This document shows, piece by piece, positions 6,183 to 14,723 of a stretch of DNA of 22,465 bases; within the stretch, counting starts at the first letter, position 1, and every line of letters starts with the position of its first letter. Under the pieces are notes generated by a model. It was given only the letters and a program-made list of their open reading frames with translations, was not told the origin of the DNA and ran no database searches. The translations under genes were made by a program, and so were the position numbers. Source of the stretch: an uncultured Flavobacteriales bacterium (GTDB taxonomy: Bacteria > Bacteroidota > Bacteroidia > Flavobacteriales > Crocinitomicaceae); assembly GCA_946479125.1 (NCBI GenBank), contig CAMLET010000003.1:1-22465 (forward strand). The letters run 5' to 3'.

Positions 6183-8114
6183 ATGAGCAATCTATTTAGA
6201 AAGAAGAAAGTAAGTGATATTCTTGCGTCTGTTGCAAACAACGGCGGAGATGGTCACGATGCTTTAGGAAAACATTTACGCGTTCGTGATTTGGCCGCTT
6301 TTGGTATTGCAGCAATTATTGGTGCTGGTATTTTCAGTACAATTGGTACTGCAAGTGCCGATGGTGGACCTGCTGTAATTTTCCTTTTCTTGTTTACAGC
6401 TCTGGCTTGTGGATTTGCTGCTTTCGCTTATGCCGAATTCGCTTCAATGGTTCCGGTAGCCGGATCAGCGTATACTTATTCTTATGTTGCTTTTGGTGAA
6501 ATTATCGCCTGGATCATTGGTTGGTCGCTCATTATGGAATACGCAATTGGTAACGTTACCGTCGCCATTTCCTGGAGTGATTATTTTACAGGAATGCTGC
6601 ATGGTGTTGGAATAGATTTACCTGGTTGGATTCAAACGGATTACATGACTGCTTCCAATGGTTACCATGAAGCAATGTCTTTGATTAATGGTGGGAAATC
6701 GATTGAAAACCTGAGTGCCGGATTACAGTCCGCGAAAGCTGCATGGGAAAGTGCACCTACAATTGGTGGATTCCATCTTATTTTCGATTTACCCGCAATT
6801 CTTATTGTTGTTCTAATTACCTGGTTGGTTTACCGTGGAATGAAGGAAAGTCGAAATGCGAGTAACTTAATGGTTGTAATCAAACTAGCTATAATTCTAT
6901 TGGTGATTGCGGTTGGAATTTTCTATGTCGACTCAAATAATTGGAGTCCGTTTGCTCCAAATGGAGTTGGAGGAATTCTTAAAGGTGTTTCTGCTGTTTT
7001 CTTCGCTTATATTGGTTTTGATGCTATTTCTACAACTGCGGAGGAATGTGAAAATCCACAGCGCGATTTACCTCGTGGAATGATGTGGGCAATCATTATT
7101 TGTACCGTTTTGTATGTTATTATCGCTTTGATTTTAACCGGAATGGTTTCCTATAAAGAATTGGGTGTTGGAGATCCGTTAGCTTATGTTTTTGAGAAAC
7201 TGGATTTGAAATGGATGTCGGGTGTAATTGCTGTTTCCGCTGTAGTTGCGATGGCTTCTGTACTGTTGGTTTTCCAAATGGGACAACCTCGTATCTGGAT
7301 GTCAATGAGTCGTGACGGATTGTTACCTCCGAAATTTGCGAAAGTTCATCCAAAGTTCAAAACACCTTCATTCTCAACGATTGTTGTTGGTTTTGTTGTA
7401 GCGATTCCAATTCTATTCTTGAATTTGACTACTGTAACTGATTTGTGTAGTATCGGAACCTTGTTTGCCTTCGTTTTAGTCTGTGGTGGAGTTTTGGTGC
7501 TTCAGAACAAGACAGATATTCCGAAAGGGAAATTCAAAACGCCATACGTAAATGGGAAATATGTCCTCCCACTTTTGGTTGTTGGTTCAGCTCTTATTTT
7601 GTTCTTGAATTATAAAGAAAGTACGATGTCTTTCTTAAAGAACGAGAAGCAACTGAAATCGGTTGAAGAAGTTTTGGGAGAGTTGTCTACGAAACAAACG
7701 TTGACGCTTAAGGCTACAGTTGATACGAAAGATCCAGAAGGATTTAAGAAAGCGGAAAACGATGTCGAAAATTACTATTCTTCTGATGAAAAAAGCGAAC
7801 AGTTTTATACGGATATTAAAGAACTTGGGAGAACTGAAAAAAGTTTGTACTCTTCCGGTTTCGGATTGTTTGCTCACAAAATTCCGATGTGGATCTTCAT
7901 TCTGTTCACCATTGGAATTACCATTGCTACCATCAAACATAACCTGTCGTTGATTCCGTTGTTGGGATTATTGTCTTGTTTGTACATGATGGCTCAACTG
8001 AAATTAGATAATTGGATTGCGTTCTCTATCTGGCTGGTAGTTGGATTGATCATTTACTTCGCTTATAGTCGCAAACACTCGAAACTCAACGCGAAACCAA
8101 TTGAAAATTCATAA
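6183..8114 (+). CDS. APC-superfamily amino acid permease with C-terminal soluble insert
   Basis: A 643-residue inner-membrane transporter of the amino acid-polyamine-organocation superfamily, closest in style to the cationic amino acid transporter (CAT, YfnA-like) group. Key signatures are GAGIFSTIG on TM1 (48-55), the TM2 to TM3 region with EFASMVPVAGSAYTY (85-99), and FFAYIGFDAISTTAEE (273-288) followed by NPQRDLP. These are the substrate-site segments of the LeuT-like fold. Family members are usually about 450-500 residues. The extra length comes from a loop at about 140-197 and a hydrophilic, Lys/Glu-rich stretch at about 478-565, placed before the last membrane segments (about 567-583, 587-602 and 610-627). 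The substrate is not readable. The last four residues and the stop lie inside the left end of a repeat element. Confidence 0.92.
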   Translation: MSNLFRKKKVSDILASVANNGGDGHDALGKHLRVRDLAAFGIAAIIGAGIFSTIGTASADGGPAVIFLFLFTALACGFAAFAYAEFASMVPVAGSAYTYSYVAFGEIIAWIIGWSLIMEYAIGNVTVAISWSDYFTGMLHGVGIDLPGWIQTDYMTASNGYHEAMSLINGGKSIENLSAGLQSAKAAWESAPTIGGFHLIFDLPAILIVVLITWLVYRGMKESRNASNLMVVIKLAIILLVIAVGIFYVDSNNWSPFAPNGVGGILKGVSAVFFAYIGFDAISTTAEECENPQRDLPRGMMWAIIICTVLYVIIALILTGMVSYKELGVGDPLAYVFEKLDLKWMSGVIAVSAVVAMASVLLVFQMGQPRIWMSMSRDGLLPPKFAKVHPKFKTPSFSTIVVGFVVAIPILFLNLTTVTDLCSIGTLFAFVLVCGGVLVLQNKTDIPKGKFKTPYVNGKYVLPLLVVGSALILFLNYKESTMSFLKNEKQLKSVEEVLGELSTKQTLTLKATVDTKDPEGFKKAENDVENYYSSDEKSEQFYTDIKELGRTEKSLYSSGFGLFAHKIPMWIFILFTIGITIATIKHNLSLIPLLGLLSCLYMMAQLKLDNWIAFSIWLVVGLIIYFAYSRKHSKLNAKPIENS

Positions 8115-8226
8115 TGAAGAATTGAAAAGCTATGGAAGTGTTAGAATGATTAGTTATTATGTAATTTCTTGATTGTTTTTTAGCACGTTTCAATTCTTCT
8201 ACATTCTTAATTTTCCATTCTCAATT
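8099..8226. repeat. A-rich intergenic inverted repeat, element 4 of 7
   Basis: The left arm is AATTGAAAATTCATAATGAA followed by GAATTGAAAAGC. The right arm, on the minus strand, is AATTGAGAATGGAAAATTAA followed by GAATGTAGAAGAATTGAAACG. The element overlaps the last codons of the permease and supplies the TGA stop of the convergent DUF4838 gene. The middle (about 8131-8185) is unique. Confidence 0.72.
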
Positions 8227-10437
8227 AATGCTGATTTCATCCAAAAAGAACCAGGCCGGTTCTCCAGCGGACGGATGCCAGTTTCCTAATGTGTGCATTC
8301 CAGTAACTTTGAATTTCACATATCGGTACGCTTCACCATTTGGGTTGAATTCGTAGGTTCTGATTGGAATTTCTCTTTGCTGTTCACCAGGAATCTTTTG
8401 CGTTCCGATTGAAATATAATGTTCGCCATCAATAGAGATGCTGCATTCTATTTGAGCTGGATGTAAGATCCAACTTTTTCCGTTCCAAAGGGAATTAATT
8501 GAAATGTTCTGTGCTGTTGTGATATCATCGAGTTCAAGTGTCAATTCTACGTCTTTCCCGAACCATCCCAGCCAGTGAATGTTGTAATCGCTTGCCCCGT
8601 TAACGCCATTGGTTAAATACGACAAATCTCCGTTCTGGTACTTTTGGTCAGGTGGAGTAGATGCAGTTACTTTCTTTTCGAAAGCCAGATTTCCTTCTAT
8701 GTTCACATCGATCATTCGTCTCAAAGAACTGATGTAATTCTGTGGAGTTAATTCCGCTTCATTGACTGTTGGAACTTTATTCCTCAAACATGTTTCTTCA
8801 AATTGATCCAGCGTTTCCAATAGATCTTCATTCGGAATTGCTTTTCCATCTACCAGTTGATACCATCCACGTTCAGAGAACATATTATTGGTAGCAATTT
8901 CCATTTCTGCATATTGAAGCGGTAAACGTGCCAGGTTAATATGATTCCAGTAGTTTTGATCAGGTATAACAGCTCGAGCAGCAGCATCAAAAATGCCCTT
9001 GTATTTGTCAATTTTTTCCTGAGTCAACAGTCCATTCTGATGAACCACGGGATGCTCGTAAATCCAAAGTTTACTATCGGTTTTCTTCAGATCATTTTCC
9101 AATTCTTCAATATAACTTTTCATCATTGGGGCTGCGGCACCGTAATACTGAACAAGAAATTGATTTCGAACATCTTTAAAGTTCATGTCTGGATTCCACA
9201 TGAGTTTGGCAAGTAAATAGGCTTTCAATTCTGAAAACTCATAACCAATTGTGCTGTTCGACTGCTCAAAAAGCGCGTTCACATTGTTCTTTGTAAAGAA
9301 TTGAATGTTTGGCTGAAGAATATGTTGATTCGGGAAAGGTGAAATGCTGTGATTGAAATTGATGGTATAATCCCATAGGAATATATTGGAACAGATCTTC
9401 CCCCAATCTTCTATGTCTTTTTTGAAATCGGCACTTTCAGGATTTGTTTCAATTGGTGCATGACGTAATACTTCAATCGTACAAAGCATCACTTCCACAT
9501 TGGAATTGGGTTTTACTATTAACGGCGCTTTTCTGCTGTATTGGTAAGCCAAAGTTGAAATTATCTTATCTGGAAAACGTGAAGCAATATCGTTTACCAA
9601 ATGAATGATCGGTCCGGCGGGACTTCCTTCTTCTTCAATAATGTGTTTGCATTTATCGCACTGACAATAAGAGAAATTGTCATTCTGACTTACAGACCAT
9701 TTTACTTTATCTGTTTGCAGTTTCATTTCTGCTTTTAGCTTTTCAGCAATAATATTTCTTACTTCAGGATTACTTGTACACAGTTGGTCTATACTTCGTT
9801 TTCCGTTTACAAGAGCGAAATACTCCGGATGTTCACTGAAGTAAGTTTCCCATGGTAAAAGTTTATGGAAAGTATGAACGAAATAGCCTTTTGGATAAAC
9901 TTCTTCTATGGTATTTAGTCGAAGCCAATCTCTGTACTCCTGATCTTCTCCGAAATACAAATTGATGATGCGAACATCGTTTTTTGGTGATCCGCTAAAG
10001 GTGAACGGAACCAATTTCATTTTTATTTTCTTTGGAATAACCTTGTAGTTTGGACTCAAATACGCACAGCCAAAGTACTGTTCTAAAAGTGCAATAACAC
10101 CGTAAGTACAGCCTTTTCGAGAACCACCAGTGATGTTAATTGATCTGATTCCAATTTGAACTTTGTAAGCATCAGGATGAAAAGTTGAATCGCATTGAAT
10201 CTTTATACAGGGCTTTCCCGTTTTTGTAGTGATTTTAAATTCCTTACTGAAAATTTCACCGAAATACTTCTTCAATAAATCAGCGGCATTTTTTTCGTCG
10301 GATGTTGACTTTTCTGGAATAACGATTGAAATGTGTTTTGCATTGCGCTTGGAAATCACAAAGGATTGTGCTTGACTATTGTTCGCAAATAAAAGACAAA
10401 GTATAGCGCCTAGGGTAAGATGTAGAAGCAATTTCAT
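8221..10437 (-). CDS. exported DUF4838 glycoside-hydrolase-like protein
   Basis: This 738-residue protein has a signal peptide (about 1-24, ending NNSQAQ). An N-terminal domain (about 25-150) resembles the alpha-glucuronidase-type domain placed before the barrel in several carbohydrate enzymes. The central part matches DUF4838: VSQNDNFSYCQCDKC (249-263), then EGSPAGPIIHLVNDIA, TLAYQYSRKAP, and WDYTINFNHSISPFPN followed by NIQFFTKNNVNALFEQ. About residues 600-738 form a strand-rich module ending in YRYVKFKVTGMHTLGNW, like a discoidin (F5/8 type C) or other carbohydrate-binding domain. The family is presumed to act on polysaccharides, but its reaction is not established. No SusC/SusD pair, sulfatase or other glycosidase stands next to it, so the usual utilization-locus context is missing. 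The stop codon comes from the downstream repeat. Confidence 0.88.
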   Translation of the reverse strand: MKLLLHLTLGAILCLLFANNSQAQSFVISKRNAKHISIVIPEKSTSDEKNAADLLKKYFGEIFSKEFKITTKTGKPCIKIQCDSTFHPDAYKVQIGIRSINITGGSRKGCTYGVIALLEQYFGCAYLSPNYKVIPKKIKMKLVPFTFSGSPKNDVRIINLYFGEDQEYRDWLRLNTIEEVYPKGYFVHTFHKLLPWETYFSEHPEYFALVNGKRSIDQLCTSNPEVRNIIAEKLKAEMKLQTDKVKWSVSQNDNFSYCQCDKCKHIIEEEGSPAGPIIHLVNDIASRFPDKIISTLAYQYSRKAPLIVKPNSNVEVMLCTIEVLRHAPIETNPESADFKKDIEDWGKICSNIFLWDYTINFNHSISPFPNQHILQPNIQFFTKNNVNALFEQSNSTIGYEFSELKAYLLAKLMWNPDMNFKDVRNQFLVQYYGAAAPMMKSYIEELENDLKKTDSKLWIYEHPVVHQNGLLTQEKIDKYKGIFDAAARAVIPDQNYWNHINLARLPLQYAEMEIATNNMFSERGWYQLVDGKAIPNEDLLETLDQFEETCLRNKVPTVNEAELTPQNYISSLRRMIDVNIEGNLAFEKKVTASTPPDQKYQNGDLSYLTNGVNGASDYNIHWLGWFGKDVELTLELDDITTAQNISINSLWNGKSWILHPAQIECSISIDGEHYISIGTQKIPGEQQREIPIRTYEFNPNGEAYRYVKFKVTGMHTLGNWHPSAGEPAWFFLDEISIN

Positions 10438-10453
10438 TCACAGGATTTGTACT

Positions 10454-10461
10454 CAAATATA
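10454..10461 (-). promoter_or_regulatory. -7 box of the DUF4838 gene promoter
   Basis: Read on the minus strand this is TATATTTG, a full match to TAnnTTTG, 16 bases before the ATG of the 8221-10437 gene. A TTG lies 13 bases further upstream, closer than the usual spacing. The leader would be about 10 bases. Confidence 0.5.
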
Positions 10462-10570
10462 GCTATTGATGATTCAACGTAAATGAGCATTTCAAGACAA
10501 AAAAAGGACTTTTAGAGGTTAACAACTGTTTTCGTTATAAAAGAATGAGTAAAAGCACCAAAAAAACGTT

Positions 10571-10599
10571 ACAAAAGAAAAAAGTCTCTTGTCTTTTGT
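10571..10599. repeat. short inverted repeat upstream of ffh
   Basis: ACAAAAGA (10571-10578) and TCTTTTGT (10592-10599) are perfect 8-bp arms around 13 bases. The stretch continues with repeated GTCT words (GTCTCTTGTCTTTTGTCTCAG). It lies upstream of the ffh -7 box and could be regulatory or a decayed relative of the A-rich intergenic elements. Confidence 0.35.
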
Positions 10600-10623
10600 C
10601 TCAGGTCTTTACTCTATTTTCCC

Positions 10624-10631
10624 TATTTTTG
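10624..10631 (+). promoter_or_regulatory. -7 box of the ffh promoter
   Basis: TATTTTTG is a full match to TAnnTTTG, 44 bases before the ffh ATG. The nearest upstream TTG is about 25 bases away, slightly beyond the usual range. Confidence 0.5.
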
Positions 10632-10675
10632 CACTCGTCTTCCATAATGGAGGCAAAGAATAAACGCTCAATATC

Positions 10676-12025
10676 ATGTTTGAAAATCTTACGGACAAAT
10701 TCGAACGCGCCTTTAAAGTTTTAAAAGGTCACGGACAAATTACTGAAATTAACGTAGCTGAAACGCTTAAGGAAGTTCGCAGAGCTTTACTTGACGCCGA
10801 TGTTAACTTCAAAACAGCGAAAGATTTTACAGTTCGAGTGAAGGACAAAGCGATGGGAGCAAACGTTTTGACTTCTCTTTCTCCTGGGCAGTTGATGACA
10901 AAAATTTGTCACGATGAGTTGGTAGAATTGATGGGTGCGAATGAAGTTGACATTCAAATTCAGGGAAATCCCGGAATTATTTTGATGTCGGGACTTCAGG
11001 GTTCTGGTAAAACCACTTTCTCAGGAAAGTTGGCAAATTACTTGAAAACGAAGAAAAATAAAAAACCGCTTTTGGTTGCTTGTGACGTTTATCGTCCAGC
11101 GGCAATTGACCAATTGCACGTTCTTGGTGAGCAGCTTGGAATTGAGGTTTATTCGAATAAAGAAGAAAAAGATCCGGTTAAAATTGCTCAGGCAGCCGTT
11201 ATTCATGCGCGCAGTAATGGGTTCAATGTAGTGATTGTCGATACTGCTGGTCGTTTGGCTGTAGATGAGGCAATGATGAAGGAAATTGCTGATGTAAAAG
11301 CAGCAATTAATCCAACTGAAACCTTGTTTGTTGTGGATTCCATGACAGGACAAGATGCTGTAAACACTGCAAAAGCCTTCAACGAAAGAATCAACTTCGA
11401 CGGTGTTGTATTAACTAAATTAGATGGTGATACACGCGGTGGAGCCGCACTTTCAATCAAAACTGTTGTAGACAAGCCAATTAAATTTGTTGGAACAGGT
11501 GAGAAGATGGACGCATTGGATGTGTTCTATCCGAAACGTATGGCCGATCGTATCCTTGGAATGGGTGACGTGGTTTCCCTGGTTGAACGTGCACAAGAAC
11601 AATTCAACGAGGAAGAAGCAAAACGTCTACAACGTCGTATTCAAAAAGATCAGTTCGATTTCAACGATTTCTTAGCTCAAATTCAACAAATCAAAGGCAT
11701 GGGTAACATGAAAGATTTGATGGGAATGATCCCGGGAATGGGGAAAGCGGTGAAAGATGTAGATATTCAGGATGATGCTTTCAAACACATTGAGGCTATC
11801 ATTTATTCCATGACTCCAAAAGAAAGAGCTAATCCTTCTTTGATCAACGTTCAACGCAAAAACAGAATTGCTGCTGGATCAGGAAGAAATATTCAGGAGG
11901 TTAACAAATTGATGAAACAGTTTGAAGACACGAAGAAGATGATGAAAATGATGAGCAATCCGAAGAACATGATGGGCATGATGAAACAAATGCGCGGAAT
12001 GAAAGGCGGAATGCCAGGAATGTAA
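10676..12025 (+). CDS. ffh: signal recognition particle GTPase Ffh (SRP54)
   Basis: Ffh binds 4.5S RNA and the signal sequences of nascent membrane proteins, and docks with FtsY so that the ribosome is delivered to the Sec translocon. The 449 residues have the normal N-G-M architecture. The helical N domain covers about 1-90. The G domain has the P-loop GLQGSGKTT (106-114), DVYRPAAIDQL (137-147), DTAGRL (189-194) and TKLDGDTRGG (247-256). The methionine-rich M domain (about 325-449) binds RNA and signal peptide, with MIPGMGK, the RNA-contact segment containing RIAAGSGR, and a tail of repeated Met and Gly (MMGMMKQMRGMKGGMPGM). No 4.5S RNA gene is visible nearby. A small GCGC-TTT-GCGC hairpin (12026-12036) directly follows the stop, and then a repeat element. 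Confidence 0.97.
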   Translation: MFENLTDKFERAFKVLKGHGQITEINVAETLKEVRRALLDADVNFKTAKDFTVRVKDKAMGANVLTSLSPGQLMTKICHDELVELMGANEVDIQIQGNPGIILMSGLQGSGKTTFSGKLANYLKTKKNKKPLLVACDVYRPAAIDQLHVLGEQLGIEVYSNKEEKDPVKIAQAAVIHARSNGFNVVIVDTAGRLAVDEAMMKEIADVKAAINPTETLFVVDSMTGQDAVNTAKAFNERINFDGVVLTKLDGDTRGGAALSIKTVVDKPIKFVGTGEKMDALDVFYPKRMADRILGMGDVVSLVERAQEQFNEEEAKRLQRRIQKDQFDFNDFLAQIQQIKGMGNMKDLMGMIPGMGKAVKDVDIQDDAFKHIEAIIYSMTPKERANPSLINVQRKNRIAAGSGRNIQEVNKLMKQFEDTKKMMKMMSNPKNMMGMMKQMRGMKGGMPGM

Positions 12026-12036
12026 GCGCTTTGCGC

Positions 12037-12129
12037 AATTGAAAATTGAGAATTGAAAATGTAGAAGGAGAGATTCTTCTTTAAGGTGAAAATTCCTTCT
12101 TTTCAATTTTACATTTTCAACTTTCAATT
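12037..12129. repeat. A-rich intergenic inverted repeat, element 5 of 7
   Basis: The left arm is AATTGAAAATTGAGAATTGA followed by AAATGTAGAAGG. The right arm, on the minus strand, is AATTGAAAGTTGAAAATGTA followed by AAATTGAAAAGAAGG. The element fills the space between ffh and the next plus-strand gene, and its right end is 4 bases from that gene's ATG. A transcript reading through would carry a long hairpin just before the start codon. Confidence 0.75.
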
Positions 12130-12133
12130 TAAT

Positions 12134-12697
12134 ATGATCAATTTCCAACTCACATCCTCAGAGATTTATTCTTCAGCTTTTCGTGAACTCGGAATTAATG
12201 ATTTCCATTCGGCTTGTGATTACTTGCAACAACTTCCATATGGTAGAAATGCCAATCGACATGATTTTTTACTCACGTTAAGCGAAGGAAAAGGGACTTG
12301 TTCTTCCAAGCACGCCATTCTCGCTTATTTGGCTGATGAGAATGGTCAAAAAGATGTCGAACTGATTGTTGGGATCTTTTTGATGAATGCTGATACACAT
12401 CCTAAACTGACAGATTTCTTTTCTGATAAAGCTTATGATAGTATTCCGGAAGCCCATTGCTATTTACGATATGACGGAGAGCGTTTCGATTATACAGATT
12501 CTTCAAATGCCTTGGAACGAATTGCTTCCAGAATTGTTCGTGAACAACGGGCAGAACCACAACAATTAGTGGAGTGGAAGCCGGCAATACATAGACATTA
12601 CATGGAAGGCTGGCTAAAACGTAATCTACAGATTGAGTTGACGATTGACGAATTGTGGACGGAGCGGGAGGTGGCTATTGACCTGCTTTCGAAATAG
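12134..12697 (+). CDS. small transglutaminase-like cysteine protein (putative)
   Basis: This is a 187-residue protein with no signal peptide or membrane segment, so probably cytoplasmic. I take the ATG at 12134 as the start; an in-frame ATG at 12086 would encode 16 residues made entirely from the repeat element. The segment EGKGTCSSKHAILAYLA (51-66) resembles the nucleophile helix of transglutaminase-core proteins (G-x-C-x-x-K/F-A-x-L). A histidine at 108 (EAHCYLRYDGERFDYT) and an aspartate at 119 sit in the right order for a Cys-His-Asp triad. This is a resemblance rather than a firm assignment; the overall family is not known to me. It follows ffh in the same direction, but the repeat element between them may separate the transcripts. 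Its convergent neighbours include a second, clearer transglutaminase-fold gene at 13634-14680. Confidence 0.75.
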   Translation: MINFQLTSSEIYSSAFRELGINDFHSACDYLQQLPYGRNANRHDFLLTLSEGKGTCSSKHAILAYLADENGQKDVELIVGIFLMNADTHPKLTDFFSDKAYDSIPEAHCYLRYDGERFDYTDSSNALERIASRIVREQRAEPQQLVEWKPAIHRHYMEGWLKRNLQIELTIDELWTEREVAIDLLSK

Positions 12698-12703
12698 GAT
12701 TTC

Positions 12704-12785
12704 AATTTTAGCTAACCCAAAAACACCATATAGTAATATCGTTAAAATTAGGCTAGTCAATTCTCATAAAGTTTTTGGCTAAATT
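12704..12785. repeat. imperfect inverted repeat in a convergent spacer
   Basis: CCAAAAAC (12717-12724) and GTTTTTGG (12771-12778) are perfect arms. They extend outward with AATTTTAGC on the left and GCTAAATT on the right, interrupted by a 4-base insertion on the left. A second small inverted repeat, TTCAAAT (12787-12793) with ATTTGAA (12806-12812), follows. It lies between convergent genes like other elements here but uses different words. No strong T-run is present. Confidence 0.4.
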
Positions 12786-12838
12786 CTTCAAATGCAGTTA
12801 GTCTGATTTGAAATTCCAAGATTCAAAACTTTAACCAT

Positions 12839-13600
12839 TCATTTCCCTACTTCAATATAACTTTCCAAATACCTTGAAGCAACCCCTTTGTGAATCAAAT
12901 GATTGAACCTGTCATACATTTCAAACCGATCACCAATGCATTTTCCTTTAATGAAAAATTCCTCTGAAGCTCCAGTATAGAATACAATTACGGGTTCACA
13001 ATCAGAAGAATTTTCCAATGCGGTAAAAGAGTTTTGTGGAATGATAGAATAATATTCGGTTACAAGGCAGCCATGTCGTGTGAGTGTTTTGTATTCCGTA
13101 TGAAATTCCCCAATATATTCTCCATTCTCATTGTTGACAAAAGAACTGTAAATAGTATCCAAAGTGCATTTAGGATAATGAGCTTTTAATACCTTGTTGT
13201 ACCGATTTTCAATGGACCTTTCGATGAGATAAGGATTATTGAAATTGAAGAATTGGATAGTGCTGACAAAGACTTGCTTTTCCAGAACAATTCCTTCATA
13301 CGATAAATTGGTACTGCTATCTGTTACGCTGAATTTGACTGCGGAACTGAAATTCTTGAAAATGGAACTTCTCATATCATAACCTGCAATTTCCAGGTTC
13401 ATCGGATCCATTCCAAGATGATAATCATATATTCTAAGTACAGTTTGGTGATTGGGATTTATAGCTTTCTTATCAATCAAATAATTCTTGAATATCTGAA
13501 TGCTTGAATCGGATTGTTGAGAATTGTTTTCGATGGACAGTTTTTGAGCATCGACCATCAAACCTACAAAACAGAAAACAAGAATGAGATAGTATTTCAT
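12839..13600 (-). CDS. exported protein of unknown function, 253 residues
   Basis: I do not recognise the family. The product has a signal peptide (MKYYLILVFCFVGLMVDA, cleavage before QK) and no lipobox or T9SS domain. The rest is mixed alpha/beta with many aromatic residues. Short strands can be guessed at FVSTIQFFNF and EYIGEFHTEYKTLTRHGCLVTEYYSIIP, and the C-terminus (CIGDRFEMYDRFNHLIHKGVASRYLESYIEVGK) looks helical. There are few cysteines and no recognisable catalytic motif. It is the last gene of a minus-strand run with the transglutaminase-fold gene 33 bases upstream and the rhodanese lipoprotein before that, so cotranscription is likely and a shared envelope role is possible. Confidence 0.7.
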   Translation of the reverse strand: MKYYLILVFCFVGLMVDAQKLSIENNSQQSDSSIQIFKNYLIDKKAINPNHQTVLRIYDYHLGMDPMNLEIAGYDMRSSIFKNFSSAVKFSVTDSSTNLSYEGIVLEKQVFVSTIQFFNFNNPYLIERSIENRYNKVLKAHYPKCTLDTIYSSFVNNENGEYIGEFHTEYKTLTRHGCLVTEYYSIIPQNSFTALENSSDCEPVIVFYTGASEEFFIKGKCIGDRFEMYDRFNHLIHKGVASRYLESYIEVGK

Positions 13601-13633
13601 AATTAAGCACTTTAGTTTCTTCCAATTTGTAAT

Positions 13634-14680
13634 CTACCGTTTCTTTTTCTTCGCTTCAGCCTTCAAAAACTTCGTCTTTAATTCTGTATGAGCTAAAAGA
13701 AAATTAGTGTATTCTGAATCTAACACGAACTTGAAATTTGCTTGCATGTGAGTATAAAGATTCGCCGCTCGCAATGAATCTTCTTGATAAGTCTGAAGAG
13801 TGAACGGGTTGTACTTTGTTCGTTTTGCAGTTATTTTCGCTAGTTCTTCGCGAAAGAAATAAGTCTCGGATGTTGACTCTGAGTATTCAAGCGAAGGAGA
13901 AAGGAAAACAGGATTGAATTCTTCAAGACCAACAGCTAGAGGTAAGTTTAAATACTTGTTGAAATCAAAGTTTTCAGCATAATTCTTTTGTCGATGCTTC
14001 TTGAATGCCGTTTTATAAGTTGGAATTTGCGCAAACATATAAAAAGCAGGGTTTTCCGGAGCGTGAGTAAGAGCCATAAATTCAGCTGAAGCACAATAGT
14101 AATCTCTCGAAACAGATTTAACACTGATCTTTTTAATGATCTTTCCCTTTTTGTCATAAACTGGAACTGCCGTTTTCTTTTCAATATGGCTCCATGTCGG
14201 ATCGACCAAATTCCATGAATTGTTGAAATAAACCATATTCCATTCATGACCGATGTCTCTGAACAAGCCATGCGTATATCTCTTGAATTTGGTTCTGAAG
14301 TTAGTTGGACTTTTACCGATTATTTTGATGCACGATATGGTACTGTTTTCACAGAAGAAATCAAACAAATCCGCAAAATCCCTACAAACTCCTTTGCCCT
14401 TTTGAACAGTTGTATATGGTGTGTATTGTGCGCCGTCGTTAGACATAAAACGCTTTTCGTCATATGTTAGATAAGTGCCAATGAATCCGTAGAACATCCA
14501 AATCTTTTCTTCATCATTTTCTCCTAAACTGTCAAGATAATGGTGAACTCCTAAAGCATTTTTCTTGATTTTTACAGGAATGGTAGAAACAATACTGTCC
14601 AATTGAAACATGCGTTTGCTACTCAGTTGAGAATAACAATCCAGCGAAATCAAAAGAAGTAATGTCAGCAGCAGTTTCAT
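13634..14680 (-). CDS. exported transglutaminase-fold protein
   Basis: The 348-residue protein has an export signal (about 1-17) and a transglutaminase-like core similar to the kyphoscoliosis-peptidase type. The predicted triad is complete: C99 in GKGVCRDFADLFDFFC, H145 in DIGHEWNMVYF, and D160 in WNLVDPTWS. Such proteins act as cysteine peptidases or amide-forming/cleaving enzymes, or have become non-catalytic binding proteins. The intact triad argues for activity, but the substrate is unknown. Residues 170-348 form a family-specific extension that is basic and ends in KKKKR. It is the middle gene of a three-gene minus-strand cluster with gaps of 33 and 43 bases, so cotranscription is likely. 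Confidence 0.88.
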   Translation of the reverse strand: MKLLLTLLLLISLDCYSQLSSKRMFQLDSIVSTIPVKIKKNALGVHHYLDSLGENDEEKIWMFYGFIGTYLTYDEKRFMSNDGAQYTPYTTVQKGKGVCRDFADLFDFFCENSTISCIKIIGKSPTNFRTKFKRYTHGLFRDIGHEWNMVYFNNSWNLVDPTWSHIEKKTAVPVYDKKGKIIKKISVKSVSRDYYCASAEFMALTHAPENPAFYMFAQIPTYKTAFKKHRQKNYAENFDFNKYLNLPLAVGLEEFNPVFLSPSLEYSESTSETYFFREELAKITAKRTKYNPFTLQTYQEDSLRAANLYTHMQANFKFVLDSEYTNFLLAHTELKTKFLKAEAKKKKR

Positions 14681-14723
14681 TCAGGAGGATTTGATTTAGT
14701 GATAAGAAAGGATTCGACTTTTG

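Noticed and set aside
7635..7953. Open frames on both strands within the permease insert region
   Set aside because: The permease frame continues without interruption into clear membrane segments, so these are alternative-frame shadows.
12086..12133. Upstream ATG extending the 187-residue protein
   Set aside because: The added 16 residues (MKIPSFQFYIFNFQFN) are the translated right arm of the repeat element, not protein-like sequence.
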